From positions 42,174,368 to 42,238,367 of the forward strand of contig CM055106.1 of assembly GCA_029204225.1 (NCBI GenBank): 64,000 nt of DNA, read 5' to 3'. Numbering within the stretch: position 1 is the first letter of the stretch; each line of letters starts with the position of its first letter. A model generated the notes under the pieces. It was not told the origin of the DNA. It saw only the letters and a list, made by a program, of their open reading frames with translations, and ran no database searches. This DNA is from Diphasiastrum complanatum. Its lineage: Eukaryota > Streptophyta > Lycopodiopsida > Lycopodiales > Lycopodiaceae. Positions 53,494 through 64,000 of the stretch are shown here, piece by piece. The translations under genes were made by a program, and so were the position numbers.

Positions 53494-54500
53494 CATGACT
53501 TCTAGCCAGTCAAGGAAGCCAAAAAACCAACTGAATTCTATTGTTACAGAAATCAAAGACTCCAATGGGGATTGGGTGCCTACGACACTTTCAACTCCTG
53601 ATTGGGTCCTCATGCAACCCTTTGGCAAAGGAATTCACAAAGTTGCAAAGAGAAAACGAAACAATCAAGGCTACCACTGGAAAGGTAGAATTCATGATTT
53701 CAAAATAGATCGTCATGGAGATTTCCATGCCAAAGTACAGCACATGTACATGCTTCAAGATATTTTGTTGGACACGACAGTTGTTGATAGAAGCATACCT
53801 TCACATTGTAAGTTTTACATCCTTTATTGTCATGTAAATTTTGTATTATGAATATTGTTCCATTGTTTTACTAAACAATGACAATAGTAATTGCGCTTTG
53901 TGTAGACATTTTTCCTTCAAATAGCTTCGAGTGGCAACATGTAAAGTGGTTTATAGGAAAAGTTTTCGCCATACATGCAAACTATGGTGAATTGATATAT
54001 GGTGGTCTTTTGTCTATGACTCTGGTTCTAAACAAGTGTCCACTAGTGTCTTTCTACCGATCACTCTATTTGTTGCGATATTCAAAGAAATTCCATTTAA
54101 GAAAACAAATACAATGTGGGCGTGGAAAGCAGTAGAGGCCTCATTGTTGGATAATGTACTTACCTCTTGGGATTCAAGGGAAGTAGAACACAAAGGGGAT
54201 CTGATAAGGTGTAATCTTTGTCGTGAAACAATGGGAATAAGATATCACATTTCACGTCAAACATGCTCTTTCAATATTGTTACAAGGCGGGTACATGGTC
54301 AATGGGATGCGTTGGACGCTGACATGAGAGAGCAAGATGTGGACCTGTGTATCCATCTCCCACACAATGAAATATGTGAAGTGCGCGCCAACAATGGGTG
54401 GAATCTAGAAGATTTACGAGCACATCTGCTGATGTGCCCACAAATTTCATCTTCAATATCGATGGACAAAATGTATGTCTTTAAAATTACTTTTCTATAA
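53494..54500 (+). CDS. unrecognised multi-exon ORF
   Basis: Exon 1 from ATG 53494 (MTSSQSRKPKNQLNSIVTEI) through NGDWVPTTLSTPDWVLMQPF and GYHWKGRIHDFKIDRHGDFH to a GTAAGT donor at 53809 or so. A TGTGTAG acceptor near 53906 restores the frame (FPSNSFEWQHVKWFIGKVFA, HANYGELIYGGLL). A third piece at about 54095-54500 reads TMWAWKAVEASLLDNVLTSW, LIRCNLCRETMGIRYHISRQ, RAHLLMCPQ, with a C-x2-C and later H/C residues that could bind zinc. I do not recognise the family. It could be a host gene fragment or a DNA transposon ORF. The exon joins after the second piece are uncertain. Confidence 0.4.
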
Positions 54501-54844
54501 TCCGCTTTGTTAGGATTTCTGTGCATGCTGTCTAACATGTGTAGCAACCATGAATACTAATACTAGTGTCTAATTTGCAGTTTAGGAGACGTGCGAAAAA
54601 GGACCATACTTGCGATTCGCTTATAAATTTTGCTACATTAAAAATTCAGTGGGATTGATGTTCTTTTATACATCAACGTACAACCATAGCAATGTTCATG
54701 AATTTATTTAAAATATGCATGTACTGGACCTAAAAAGTTTTTTAAATTGAACTTTCGAAAGCAAGGAATTTTAATGAAAATGCATTGTTATGCCACGTCT
54801 TGTTGGATTATTCTCCTTCTTACCTAAAGTACAGTACTTTCACA

Positions 54845-54857
54845 TGGTATCGGAGCC
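54845..54857 (+). other. primer binding site, Copia family D
   Basis: TGGTATCGGAGCC, 12 of 13 positions as in the initiator tRNA-Met site, followed by AAGTACAAG. Confidence 0.75.
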
Positions 54858-55296
54858 AAGTACAAGAGCATAAGCCATTGATCTAATGCAAATCCATTTT
54901 TAGCAAGTTTTGGTGCTAAAAACTAGTATTCAGAGGGCAAGCTAGAATCTTGATTTTGGTGAGGAGATTTGATCCCAAACTTGGTAGGGGATTAAATCCG
55001 TACTATCCACATGTGTGGGCACCTTTGAACCTGCATTTAATGCAGGGTATTCATTTGATCCAAAGAAATTCAATTTGTGAGCTTTTGATGTAATTTTTGG
55101 TGGAAATCTTAGGATAAGCTACCAAGATTGAGTGCCATTGATTAGATTTGACATAGGGTCATGAGATCTAATTAATCTAGGCTGAAATCAGGTCCTCTAA
55201 ACTTGTTTTACAGGTCTTGAAAGCACATCAAAAAGTGTGAGGGAGATTGTCATGTTATTGTCCAAAAATAGCCAAAATTGACAAGATTTGATTGTA

Positions 55297-55625
55297 AGTA
55301 GATTTCACATCATCTTATCTTCATTCCAACTTTGTGAGGGAGTGCTAGAACTGAGATTATAAGTCCATTTGTTGGATTAGAAATCTAATTTGAGTGAAAC
55401 ACTACAAGAGACAGACCTTAGTGAGTTTCTAGAGACAATCAAATCCATTTCTTGGCAAGATTCGTTTGAAAGTAGTTTTCACTTCATCTTATCTTCATTC
55501 CAACTTTGTGAGGGAGTGATAGAACTATGATTATAAGTCCATTTGTTGGATTAGAAATCAAATTTGAGTGAAACACTGCAAGTGTGAGACCTTTGTGAGT
55601 TTCAAGTCAATCAAATCTATTTCTT
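55297..55625 (+). repeat. tandem duplication in Copia D leader, period 174 bp
   Basis: Copy 1 from 55297 and copy 2 from 55471. Each contains ATCTTATCTTCATTCCAACT and TAAGTCCATTTGTTGGATTA. A few substitutions only. Lies just before the gag ATG. Confidence 0.85.
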
Positions 55626-55647
55626 GTTTGTAGAAGTCACTAGTAAG

Positions 55648-56487
55648 ATGGGATCTGTTGGAGCATACCTTCTAGAAGCTAGTGAGAGATTGAATTCTAC
55701 AAATTATGCTATTTGGAAGGTTAGGATGGAGTCACTCTTGGTGCTCCAAGACCTTTATGAGTTCTTGATTGAAGATGAAGATGAACCTCTAAGTGCACAA
55801 GAGTTAGCTAGATACAAGAAGAGATCTAGGCTTGCACTTCATTGTGTGAAGATGAATGTGAGCAATGATTTGTTGAGAGAAGTATCAGCATGTACTAGTG
55901 CTAAAGAGGCTTGGGAGTCTTTAAAATCAATCTATGAATCTAGTAACACTTCAAGAGTACTCATGCTTAGAAATCAGATTTTGCAAAGCATGAGGAGAAG
56001 TGAGGAGAGTGCACAGGATTATGTACTTAGAATCAAGTCTCCAAATAGGGAGTTGGCTTCCATTGGAGAGAAGATTCATGATGGAGAGCTTGTACAAATT
56101 GTCCTTAATGGTCTAGGAGATGACTTTGCAAATTTGGTCCAAAGTTTTGCCATCCAAGACACTTTGCCAACTATAGAAAAACTTCACAGTGTATTAGTTG
56201 TTGAAGAGTGTAGGATGCTCCATGCAAAATCTAGGATGAGTTACTTGTCTTTGCAGGATGGTGATGAGAAAGCCAATTTCTCATTCAAGGGAAAAAAGAA
56301 GACCAATGGAAAGAAGAAGCATCCAAAGGAGGCCAAAGAAGAGGATGATGCATCAAGCTCAAAGGACAAGTCAAAGCAGAAATGCTTCTATTGTGGAAAG
56401 AAGGGACATTATGCATCTGAATGCTACAAGAGGCTAAGAGCACAAGTGAAGGAAACCTTGCAAAGGAGGAGGATGAGGATGAAGTAG
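55648..56487 (+). CDS. Copia gag, family D
   Basis: 279 codons from the ATG at 55648 (MGSVGAYLLEASERLNSTNY); an earlier non-ATG opening exists but lies in the leader. UBN2 capsid (AIWKVRMESLLVL, AKEAWESLKSIYESSNTSRV, YVLRIKSPNRELASIGEKI, VLNGLGDDFANLVQSF), Lys-rich linker, zinc knuckle CFYCGKKGHYASEC. Gag forms the particle around the element RNA. The frame ends in RRRMRMK*, probably a frameshift, since EEDEDEVDVF would follow in another frame. Confidence 0.9.
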   Translation: MGSVGAYLLEASERLNSTNYAIWKVRMESLLVLQDLYEFLIEDEDEPLSAQELARYKKRSRLALHCVKMNVSNDLLREVSACTSAKEAWESLKSIYESSNTSRVLMLRNQILQSMRRSEESAQDYVLRIKSPNRELASIGEKIHDGELVQIVLNGLGDDFANLVQSFAIQDTLPTIEKLHSVLVVEECRMLHAKSRMSYLSLQDGDEKANFSFKGKKKTNGKKKHPKEAKEEDDASSSKDKSKQKCFYCGKKGHYASECYKRLRAQVKETLQRRRMRMK

Positions 56488-56907
56488 ATGTATTCTTGAT
56501 GGCATCTACATCCTCACCAACATGCAATAGCAATTCAAGAGACAATTGGTGGATCGACAGTAGGGCTAACTCCCACATCTTGTGAAAAGGACTTTTTCTC
56601 AACCTTACACTCTTTCAATGCTGCTAAAAAGTTTGTCTTTACTGCAAATGATGAAGAGTGTAGGATAGATGGTGTTGGCACCATCTCTTTGTGTCTAGAA
56701 TCCTCAAAATACATGGATCTAGAAAATGTCCTTTATGTACCATCAATCACCAAGAATATGCTTAGTGTTGGTCTACTCTTAGAAAGTGGTTTGGATGTCC
56801 ACTTTAAGCATGGTGCTTGCTTCATCTTGAAGAATGATGTTTGCATTGCAAAGGAATTTAAACATGGAAGATTGTTTAAGTTGAAAGCTAGTGTTGCTTT
56901 TGAATGA
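56488..56907 (+). pseudogene. Copia protease remnant, family D
   Basis: NWWIDSRANSHI stands where NWWIDSGASSHI-type active sites occur, so the catalytic Gly is lost (DSR for DSG). The following FSTLHSFNAAKKF and, in a further frame, DLENVLYVPSITKNMLSVG, VHFKHGACFILKNDVCIA are the normal protease to pre-integrase sequence. Broken by frameshifts and a stop. Confidence 0.82.
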
Positions 56908-57320
56908 ATGAGTTTGGCAAAGGAGGAGATCACTCAAAAGGAGATCTTGGCAAAGTGTGATCTTGCTTGCATTGAGGAGGAGCATCAAAAGGAGGAAGAT
57001 CTTGAAGATCAGCCTCAAAGCATGAGAGTTCCAAGGGAGTCCTCAATGACAATGGTCGAGTCATCAAATTGCATGCAAATTGTCCATTCAAGTGTGCATC
57101 TTGCAAGGGGAGAGTCTACTATCTTTGAATGCTTTTTGGAAAGTAGTAGTAGACATGAGGTTACTTGTTTCTTACCTTTAAGATTCATGGTGTTTATTAC
57201 TTTTATGACAAGGCAATGAAATGGGATGCTTTGAAATCTACATTTGTTGTTGATAAAGCAATCGAGACTGATTGCTACTCAGGTTTGGATTGTCGTAGCC
57301 ATATTATGTTATCTGGAAGA

Positions 57321-57346
57321 ATCACTACTGGGATATCAGTAGTGAT
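57321..57346. other. perfect 10-bp hairpin
   Basis: ATCACTACTG and its exact reverse complement CAGTAGTGAT separated by GGATAT. It lies just ahead of the priming site at 57354 and might be a leader structure of that element or a terminator-like stem. Confidence 0.6.
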
Positions 57347-57353
57347 AACCTGT

Positions 57354-57809
57354 TGGCTCTGATACCATGTCGCAGAAGGACAGATCGATTCGTGTTCGTC
57401 TTCTCCTTCTCTTTTCGCGAACAATTTTCTTTCTTTTGAATTTTCTTTTCGTGCGGAAGCCCTTACAGGATCCCAGACACTCGACTACGCATCATAGAAC
57501 ATATTTTATTCTAGCAATCAAGACACACAGCACAAGACAAAGAGATACACGAAAATAGAGCGACTATATTGTCAGTTTGGTAATCTCCCGTTTGCTTTCG
57601 TTCTTTTCGTTTCTTTTCATAGTTTTCGTTTTGCGTCCCTTTTTCGGTTTGTGATCCTGGAGGTGTGTTTTCGATTCACGAATGATTCGCGAATTGTTCG
57701 TGCCTCGAGTCAAAGACACGTTGACTGTCGTGAATCGTTCTCGTTCGACCTTCGTGTCTTGTTCGTGCTTCGACAAAGTTGCAGGAGTTCACCATTTCTG
57801 ACAGTCCAT
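57354..57809 (-). repeat. LTR family E with priming site, minus orientation
   Basis: TGGCTCTGATACCA (57354-57367) is the initiator tRNA-Met site complement. The LTR runs from TGTCGCAGAAGG (57368) to CACCATTTCTGACA (57809) on the + strand, 442 bases. Its outer end is the reverse complement of the start of the LTR at 59661 (TGTCAGAAATGGTGAACTC). Rich in TTCGTG and TTTTCGT words. Confidence 0.8.
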
Positions 57810-57959
57810 GACGTGAAGCGTGATTCCCAGGAGCCTCCCATCATTGTTGCACAGAAGTATAAACAAGCAACTGGCAGCTAATCTTTGATTGGATTGTTTG
57901 GATTGAATGTCAGAGGAGGGAGACAATCGTCCCATCTGGTTGCCATTGATGCCAACAGA

Positions 57960-58960
57960 GTTACATCTTTAGCAAACATTGCCGATTGTCGCACCGTTGG
58001 ATCTTTAGAGTGAGAATCCTACTCATGATATAGTGATACTTGATTTCAATGTACTTACTCATACAATGGAATCTAGGATTGATTGACAATGCAATATCAC
58101 TTTGGTTATCACATAAAATAGTTGTTGGATCATATTGCCTCAGGCCAATATTAGACAGTAAATTTCTCAACTACATTGTTTCTTTGGTAGGCTGTGAAAT
58201 TGCAATGTACTCCGATTCTGTTGAGGATAGTGCAATAAAGGTCTATTTTTAACTATTCCAAGAAACTAGAACGTTGTTGAATAAGAAGTCCAATCCTTGG
58301 AAAGGCGGACTTTAATCTCACCCACCCAACTTGCATCTATATATCCATGTAGTCTATGGATTTTGTTTGGATCGATCTCCATAGCAAATGCACAGATCCA
58401 TTGTGCTCAAATGACTCTGAGTAGAGCTTCCAATGGATCATTCAAAAAATGTAACATCTTTGCTAACAAATAATTTAGAGGTAGCAAGATCATATAGCTT
58501 ATACATACTATTTGAAAAAGAATACCCCCACAAAAATCAATTTTACATAATTGTATTCTAGTTTTCTTCTGTTTTGCTTAGGAACTTGTGCATAAACAGT
58601 ACATCCAAAACTCTTAAATGCTTTAATGAAGGCTTGGAACCTGTCCAAATTTCATATGGAGTTTTGTTGGATAAACTCTTGGTTGAAGATCGATGTTGAA
58701 AATAAGTTGTTGTAGAAATAGCTTCTGTCCAAAGATTTCGATAATGATGCATGAGCAAGCATGAGCAAGCATGTATTCGGCTGATTCAACCAAGGTCCTT
58801 TTCTATCTTTCAGCAAGTCCAGTGGACTGTGCAAAATAAGGAGCAGAAAATTGTTGTGTTAAATCCCATAGCTCAAACAATACTTCTTGAATATACTGGA
58901 AGTATATTCAACTAGATTGTCAGTCCTCAATGCTTCAATCTTTCTATCTGTTTGTAACTC
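57960..58960 (-). pseudogene. Copia pol relic, family F: integrase end and RNase H end
   Basis: In minus order: integrase C-terminus near 58960-58560 (DRKGPWLNQ-like, STKSLSNKTPYEIWTGSKPS, LKHLRVLDVLFMHKF), a heavily deleted RT, then RNase H at 58250-57961 (ILCDNQSDIALSINPRFH, KYIEIKYHYI). Both ends are clearly Copia. The piece lies between two inverted LTRs of family E but need not belong to them. Confidence 0.78.
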
Positions 58961-59660
58961 TAGCATATTGGAGGCTCAAAATTTTTATTTCGATAATCAA
59001 GATCTAGAACTAAAGAATGCTTAGACATATTTGCAATAGATACATGATTCAAGTTCCTGAAGCCTATAGTGTCAAATTAACTTTTTATTGATTAAGACAG
59101 AGCAACTTAAAGCATGATTAGTCACTGAATAGTAATGAGTGAGTCTATATAGATATCCTCGCCACTTTTTGTTGGATTAGTCTACTATCGGAGTGATTCA
59201 GTCGAATAAATGATCTTTAATCTTCATCCATTTTTCATTATCCAATTATGTAGTTTTATTCATGTTTCTACACAGTCTATAGAAATACTCAAGAATCGCT
59301 CAACGGGTGGCTCCGACATATCGGACATCATCCGACATATCAACGACGCCGACGAAAGTCAAGTCGACCATGTCGAAGAATGACAATTATTGTTTCACTT
59401 GATATGAAGCTAAAGACTTGCTCTAACTGCTTTGCAAGTAAATTTTTGTGAAGTCCTAACCGGATGGATGCTAGCACATTACGGCTATTTACCAAATGCG
59501 ACTGTGACCTTATTAGTTGTCCTACTGTTAATTGCTTAGTATGAATAGTTGATCATCAAAGACTTACATAGCTTAGAAAAAGCTTAGTTTCTATCTCAAC
59601 TCAGTATTGCTATTCGTGCTTACTGCTTATCAACAGAAGTGTATTAGATAGAGTTTTCAG
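58961..59660. other. unassigned sequence
   Basis: Possibly more of the Copia F integrase. No domain could be read. CGACATATCGGACATCATCC-type direct repeat near 59316-59345. Confidence 0.35.
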
Positions 59661-60440
59661 TGTCAGAAATGGTGAACTCTTGCAACTTTGCCTCAACATG
59701 AACAAGAAGCAAAGGTCGAACAAGAACAATTAGCGAAAGTCAACGTCCCTTGACTGAAGCACGAACATTCGTGAATCATTCGTGAATCGTAAACATGCCT
59801 CCAAGAGCGCAACCACAAAGGGACGCAAAATGAAAGATTACGAAAGAAACAAAAAGAATGAAAGCAAATGAAAAAAGCGAAACAAATGAAGGGGAATCTT
59901 TTGCACTACTAGTTGGCAGCTCAACGGGCTTGGAGTCGTAGACTTCACACCCAGCTGAAACGAGTGGCAACGACGGAGAATAACTGATTAGTTGATTAGT
60001 GTTATTTAGTATTGTGATTCTGCTATCTTGTAAACTCCACACTGTGGAGATAAAAACTATCCTTTCTGGATCAAAAGATATACAAGAAAATAGACAGAAA
60101 TATCTGTAAGAGACAGAGAGAGACGTAGCGATTAGAGCAGAAAAGAAAAATACTAGAGCTGTGCATGAAAGTCTGCCAACGAGCAGAACACAGCGAAAGA
60201 GCAGAATGTCATTCCACCAACGAGCAAAAAAATGACGATGTCGTTCAAAAAATTAAACTGATAATACAGTTGCTCTATTTTTCGTGTATCTCCTTGTCTT
60301 GTGTCGTCTATCTTGATTGCTGGAATGGAATGTGTTCTGTGATGTGCAGTCGCGTGTCTAGGTTCCTGTAAAGCTTCCGCGCAAAAGAAAAATCAAAGAT
60401 ACAAAATCGTTCACGAATACGAAAACGAAAACGAATCTAG
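59661..60440 (+). repeat. LTR family E, plus orientation
   Basis: Begins TGTCAGAAATGGTGAACTC at 59661. It shares GAATCATTCGTGAATCG and GGGACGCAAAATGAAA words with the reverse complement of 57368-57809, and is longer (about 780 bases). It runs up to a Copia gag ATG at 60451 with no priming site between, so the normal leader is missing. Confidence 0.65.
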
Positions 60441-60450
60441 ACAACACAAT

Positions 60451-61452
60451 ATGGCTACAACAATCCAGACAAGAGTAGCAATCAGTCTTGATGGCGCAAA
60501 CTACAGAATCTGGAAATTCAAAATCAAAACGCTTCTGAAGGACGAAGGCATTTGGTCGGTGACCGAACTCTCAAAGGTGCAGCCTCCAGAGGGAGACCTG
60601 AGGAGAGCTGAATGAATAAAAAAAGATGAGCGCGCAATGGCGATCATTGTTTTGTCTGTAAATGAAGATCTACTCATGCAGATTGAAGGCTGCGAAAGCA
60701 GCCATGCAGCGTGGAAAAGATTAAAACAGAAGTATGAAGTGAGGACTGCAGCTTCAGTCATGCACCTTCACAATCAGCTACAATCCATACGATGGGATGG
60801 CAACCAGTTGGATCAACACGTTGAGAAGATCAAAATGATCTTCGCTCAGCTCTCTGCATCAGGACAGGAGCACCAGGTCCCAGCACCACATCAGCTGATG
60901 TACTTCATGAAATCTCTACCAACGTCCTATCAGCCGTTGAGAATGCTCATACTGAGTCTACCAGATATGACATTCAACAAAGCAGTCAGTCTTGTCGCTG
61001 ATGAGAGACTGATGAGAGACGAAGGAGAGGGAAGCAGTGATCAAGAGAAGACTCTCTTCACGAAAGGAAAGAAGAAGAACAAGAACAAGCCAAGATTCGA
61101 GAAGACAAAGTCCTCGAATCAACAATCTTCTTCCTACGATCACTGTCACAAACCAGGACATGCGGCCAACAAATGCTGGTTCAATCCAGCAATATCTTGC
61201 ATGCACTTCAAGAAGAAAGGGCATTCTGCATACAATTGCAGATTCAACCCAAAAAGAAAGAACAAAGCTGAAAAGGCAAATGTTGCAGAGTCATCCAAGG
61301 ATGCAGACAGAGGTGATGAAGCCTTCACGATACTCGATGAAGCTTATGAGGATGCACCACTCCCTCGAATATCCTCTTGCAATATCATTGTAATGACTCT
61401 AGATAATGTAAGATATGAGTGGGTCAAAATAACCATCACCCAGTCCTCATAA
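60451..61452 (+). pseudogene. Copia gag, family E
   Basis: From ATG 60451: MATTIQTRVAISLDGANYRI, WKFKIKTLLKDEG, then TGA at 60613-60615, after which the frame stays open to 61452. UBN2 capsid (SSHAAWKRLKQKYEVRTAAS, MHLHNQLQSIRW, LMYFMKSLPTSYQPLR). Two degenerate zinc knuckles: YDHCHKPGHAANKC lacks the first Cys and CMHFKKKGHSAYNC lacks the second. Protease and pol are absent. Gag normally packages element RNA; the stop and knuckle losses make this copy inactive. Confidence 0.86.
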
Positions 61453-61479
61453 GAGGATGGCAGAGTGAACAATACGGGT

Positions 61480-61870
61480 CATGACAACATGTGAATCTTC
61501 AATGACTGAACCAATGGCTGCCATCTGCTCTCATAGAGTCTTGAATTGATTTATATGGTTCTGGAGAGAGAATCTTTCTTTCTCATGTGCAATTTTGAAA
61601 TGACATCTCTCACTTCATACAATGTGCAAGTCTAGGCTTGAAATGGCCAATTTGAGTATATTATGATTAGATATTCAGAATGATTAGAGAAAAAAGCTTT
61701 ATCATCCCTAAGTTTCCATTTGAAAATGGCTTGCTTTTCAGTATTGAGGATTAGTTCAACTCTAGTAACTTTTTTCCACAATTCTTTGGCCATTAGCACA
61801 ACCTATTGGGGGAAGGTGTAATGTAGTTCAATCAGGGGTAGATGAAGTGGGCCCAGACTTGTCTCTCCAA
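61480..61870 (-). pseudogene. Copia gag remnant, minus strand
   Basis: Minus reading gives AKELWKKVTRVELILNTEKQ, then an F-x-W-K-L stretch and QMAAIGSVIEDSHVVMT, matching the pattern of UBN2 gag (lysine-rich stalk, then the ...LAAIG-x-x-IEDS block). Several stops. A separate family from the gag at 60451. Confidence 0.55.
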
Positions 61871-63165
61871 TCAAAATAAAATCAATAAAAACTTATATGG
61901 ATCGAATCGAACTATCAAAATTTAGACAGTTGCTACCCCAACATAATCATGAGCCCATGAGACAAACCAATATGTAGATAATGTGGCAGAACGAGATATT
62001 TAGCCAAATATGGTTAGACACAATGTAAAAGTTTACAAGAAGAGTCTAAACTAACTTGTGAATGATGAGCATGACACTGAGCAATTACTGTGTACATTGG
62101 CATGTTCAAACGGTGACATAGTCTAAATCAGATTCAGTAGAAAGTGCTCGATAACTATCTTCACCAAAAAAATGATTGTACCTCCTCAATAGATCATAGC
62201 TCCTATTGTGCTCAACACCACTTCGATACCATAAGGAAGGTTCTCAATCATCTACCACACTTGCAACCACAACTGCATAGCTACAAGTAAACTACATAAG
62301 CATTCTCAAAAGAGTACAATTAATTTTGAAGTAGCCACACTTTATTCAAACAACTATATACAAGTGAAGGAAAATAAGACTAAGTCTCTAAATGCCTTGA
62401 AAGCTGTATATAGATAGCAGGCTTGGAATTTGACTTGCACCCTTATCTTTCACCTCAATGAGATTTGTTTTTCTTACCTTTCACATAATATGTATGATGC
62501 AAGGGTACCTTTCAAATAAAATAGGTGTCAACCTTTCAACCACTTATATACACACATGCATGTTATATTGTTCAATAAATTTTTAAACTTTCAAACTAGC
62601 ATGACATTTGACTTTTTAAAGTTACCTTTTAAATAGAAGGGCAATTTTTAAGTTTGCCTTTCATATGATATGCTTTTGAATTTTTTGCCTTTCTTTGAAA
62701 GGCAAACTAGCCTTTGACGTGCATGCAACTTACAAATGTGAAGCCTGATTGCAAATTCTAAATAGTAGCATTCATCTCTTTAATGTACTCATTCAATTTC
62801 TGAAAGCGCAATTTAATGTCACCTATACAATTTTTGCAACCTGGCAATCTCACAAGTTATCATCCAAAAATCAGAATCACATAGGGAGACACTACACCAC
62901 CACCCAAGCAACACTCAAAAACTGTATATTACTCAAAGACATTGCATATAAAGACACTCACTTTTTTGGAGGAGCATCGCTGCATGGTAAAACAAACCAT
63001 GTTACGGGACATGTATCCCAGCTCAGTATGTATATGTGCTAGTAACAAGGCACACTCACAACAACCACAAAAAAAAATGTCAAAAAACTGTTAAAATTGG
63101 AAATGTGCATCAAACTATGAAAAACTCTAGGCTTACCATATTTAGCATTAACATCATCTACAATA
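61871..63165. other. unassigned AT-rich sequence
   Basis: CCTTTCAAATAAAATAGGTG-like CTTTCA words between 62440 and 62710. No gene or clear repeat. Confidence 0.4.
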
Positions 63166-63760
63166 TTGATTTATTAAACATAAACACAAGTGCTATCATT
63201 TAATCTCTTAATAACTCTCATAACAAGACAAAGTATACAAGTTGAATTTAAAGTTGAACATTTAAATTAAAACAATTGAACCTTATAGTAGTGTATTTCA
63301 AAATGTCAACTTATATTTTCTCCTTACATCATACAAGTTTTTCTTATCAATAAGAAGTTCACACCTCATCGTTTTACGAAAGAAAGATAAGGGCTACACC
63401 TCTTTCTAGAGTTGGAAATTTCAATTATTATTATTTGGCTTTTTCAAACTCGCATTCAATTCTTGTAAGCCCATTGTAATATAATCTTAACATAAGTAGT
63501 AGTAATTTATTAAACATAAACACAAACACAAGCACTAGCATCCAATCTCTATTTATATTTTTCACATTTTATAATGTCACCTCATATTCTCTCAAGAGTG
63601 GATAGGTTTTTCCTATTAAGGAAAATCAACACCTTGTCTTTAATGGGAGGAAAGTAAGGGCCACACCTCTTCATAGGATTAGAAATTATAAAAGTAATAT
63701 TCAAATTTTCTTTCATGTTCGCATTCAATTCTTGAAAGATCAACACAATTTTATATTAAC
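63166..63760. repeat. degenerate tandem duplication, unit about 340 bp
   Basis: TTTATTAAACATAAACACAA begins at about 63169 and 63508. Both units contain GGGC-ACACCTCTT and CGCATTCAATTCTTG in the same order. Diverged, AT-rich, no coding potential. Confidence 0.6.
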
Positions 63761-63843
63761 AAATATTTACAAAGAAAATATCAACAAATTAAAAGTTTCT
63801 ACAATGACATAAATGATCAATTTACTTATCCAAATTTAGTTGT

Positions 63844-63968
<125 letters not shown>

Positions 63969-64000
63969 CATTTTGTGAATAAATTAATTTTTGCAAGTTT

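Larger units (their letters stand above)
54845..57240 (+). mobile_element. Copia LTR retrotransposon fragment, family D
   Basis: Priming site TGGTATCGGAGCC (54845-54857, one change from the usual), long leader with a 174-bp tandem duplication, gag, then protease remnant. The rest of pol is missing. The 5' LTR should lie left of 54845 but was not delimited. Confidence 0.82.

Noticed and set aside
57368-60440. One Copia element bounded by the two family E LTRs
   Set aside because: The LTRs are in opposite orientation, so they cannot be the two ends of one retrotransposon.

Overview
This is nuclear DNA of a land plant. The evidence is canonical GT-AG introns, plant-type Copia, chromovirus (Gypsy), hAT and LINE relics, priming sites for plant initiator tRNA-Met, TTTAGGG-like telomeric words and very long CT/GA and CA microsatellites. 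No prokaryotic operons, rRNA genes or CRISPR arrays are visible. The species cannot be named. The polymerase exons look diverged from what I know of flowering-plant proteins, and the bloated introns would fit a fern, lycophyte, gymnosperm or TE-rich basal angiosperm (inference).

The one host gene I recognise with confidence is on the + strand. It is the C-terminal polymerase domain of a plant organellar DNA polymerase (bacterial PolI-like, family A, POP/PolIA-PolIB type). Six exons (8602-8694, 13257-13451, 14558-14650, 23831-24043, 47740-47829, 47952-48113) encode 281 residues, all in phase 0 with intact splice sites and an intact active site. They spread over 39.5 kb because the introns are 4.6, 1.1, 9.2, 23.7 and 0.12 kb long. 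The upstream exons (exonuclease, thumb, first half of the palm) are not in the window, so the first 8.6 kb is probably the end of another giant intron.

Almost everything else is transposon debris, mostly inside those introns. 1-2065 is the 3' half of a Copia element (family A). 2.4-8.5 kb holds short GC-palindrome repeats, a hAT tail and a priming-site remnant. Intron 1 carries a Copia 3' half and a chromovirus 3' end. Intron 3 carries a hAT relic, an internally deleted Gypsy element inserted in a CA repeat, and palindrome repeats. Intron 4 carries a degraded Gypsy pol, a tRNA-like sequence, clustered GC-palindrome elements, a second hAT, two convergent unrecognised ORFs, a complete but dead Copia family A element with nearly identical LTRs, a LINE fragment and a possible captured host exon. 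Downstream of the gene (48.1-64 kb) are Copia fragments of at least four more families, a 34-bp tandem array, an unrecognised multi-exon ORF (53.5-54.5 kb) and a 120-bp CT array.

The most unusual pattern is a group of short elements built from self-complementary CpG words. The words differ between elements (GGTACCGCGG, GGACGCGTCC, GTTCCGGAAC, GGATCGCGATCC, GAACCGTACGGTTC), but the layout is the same, and several share one conserved module (GCAATATGGGTATCA) next to an A/T run.
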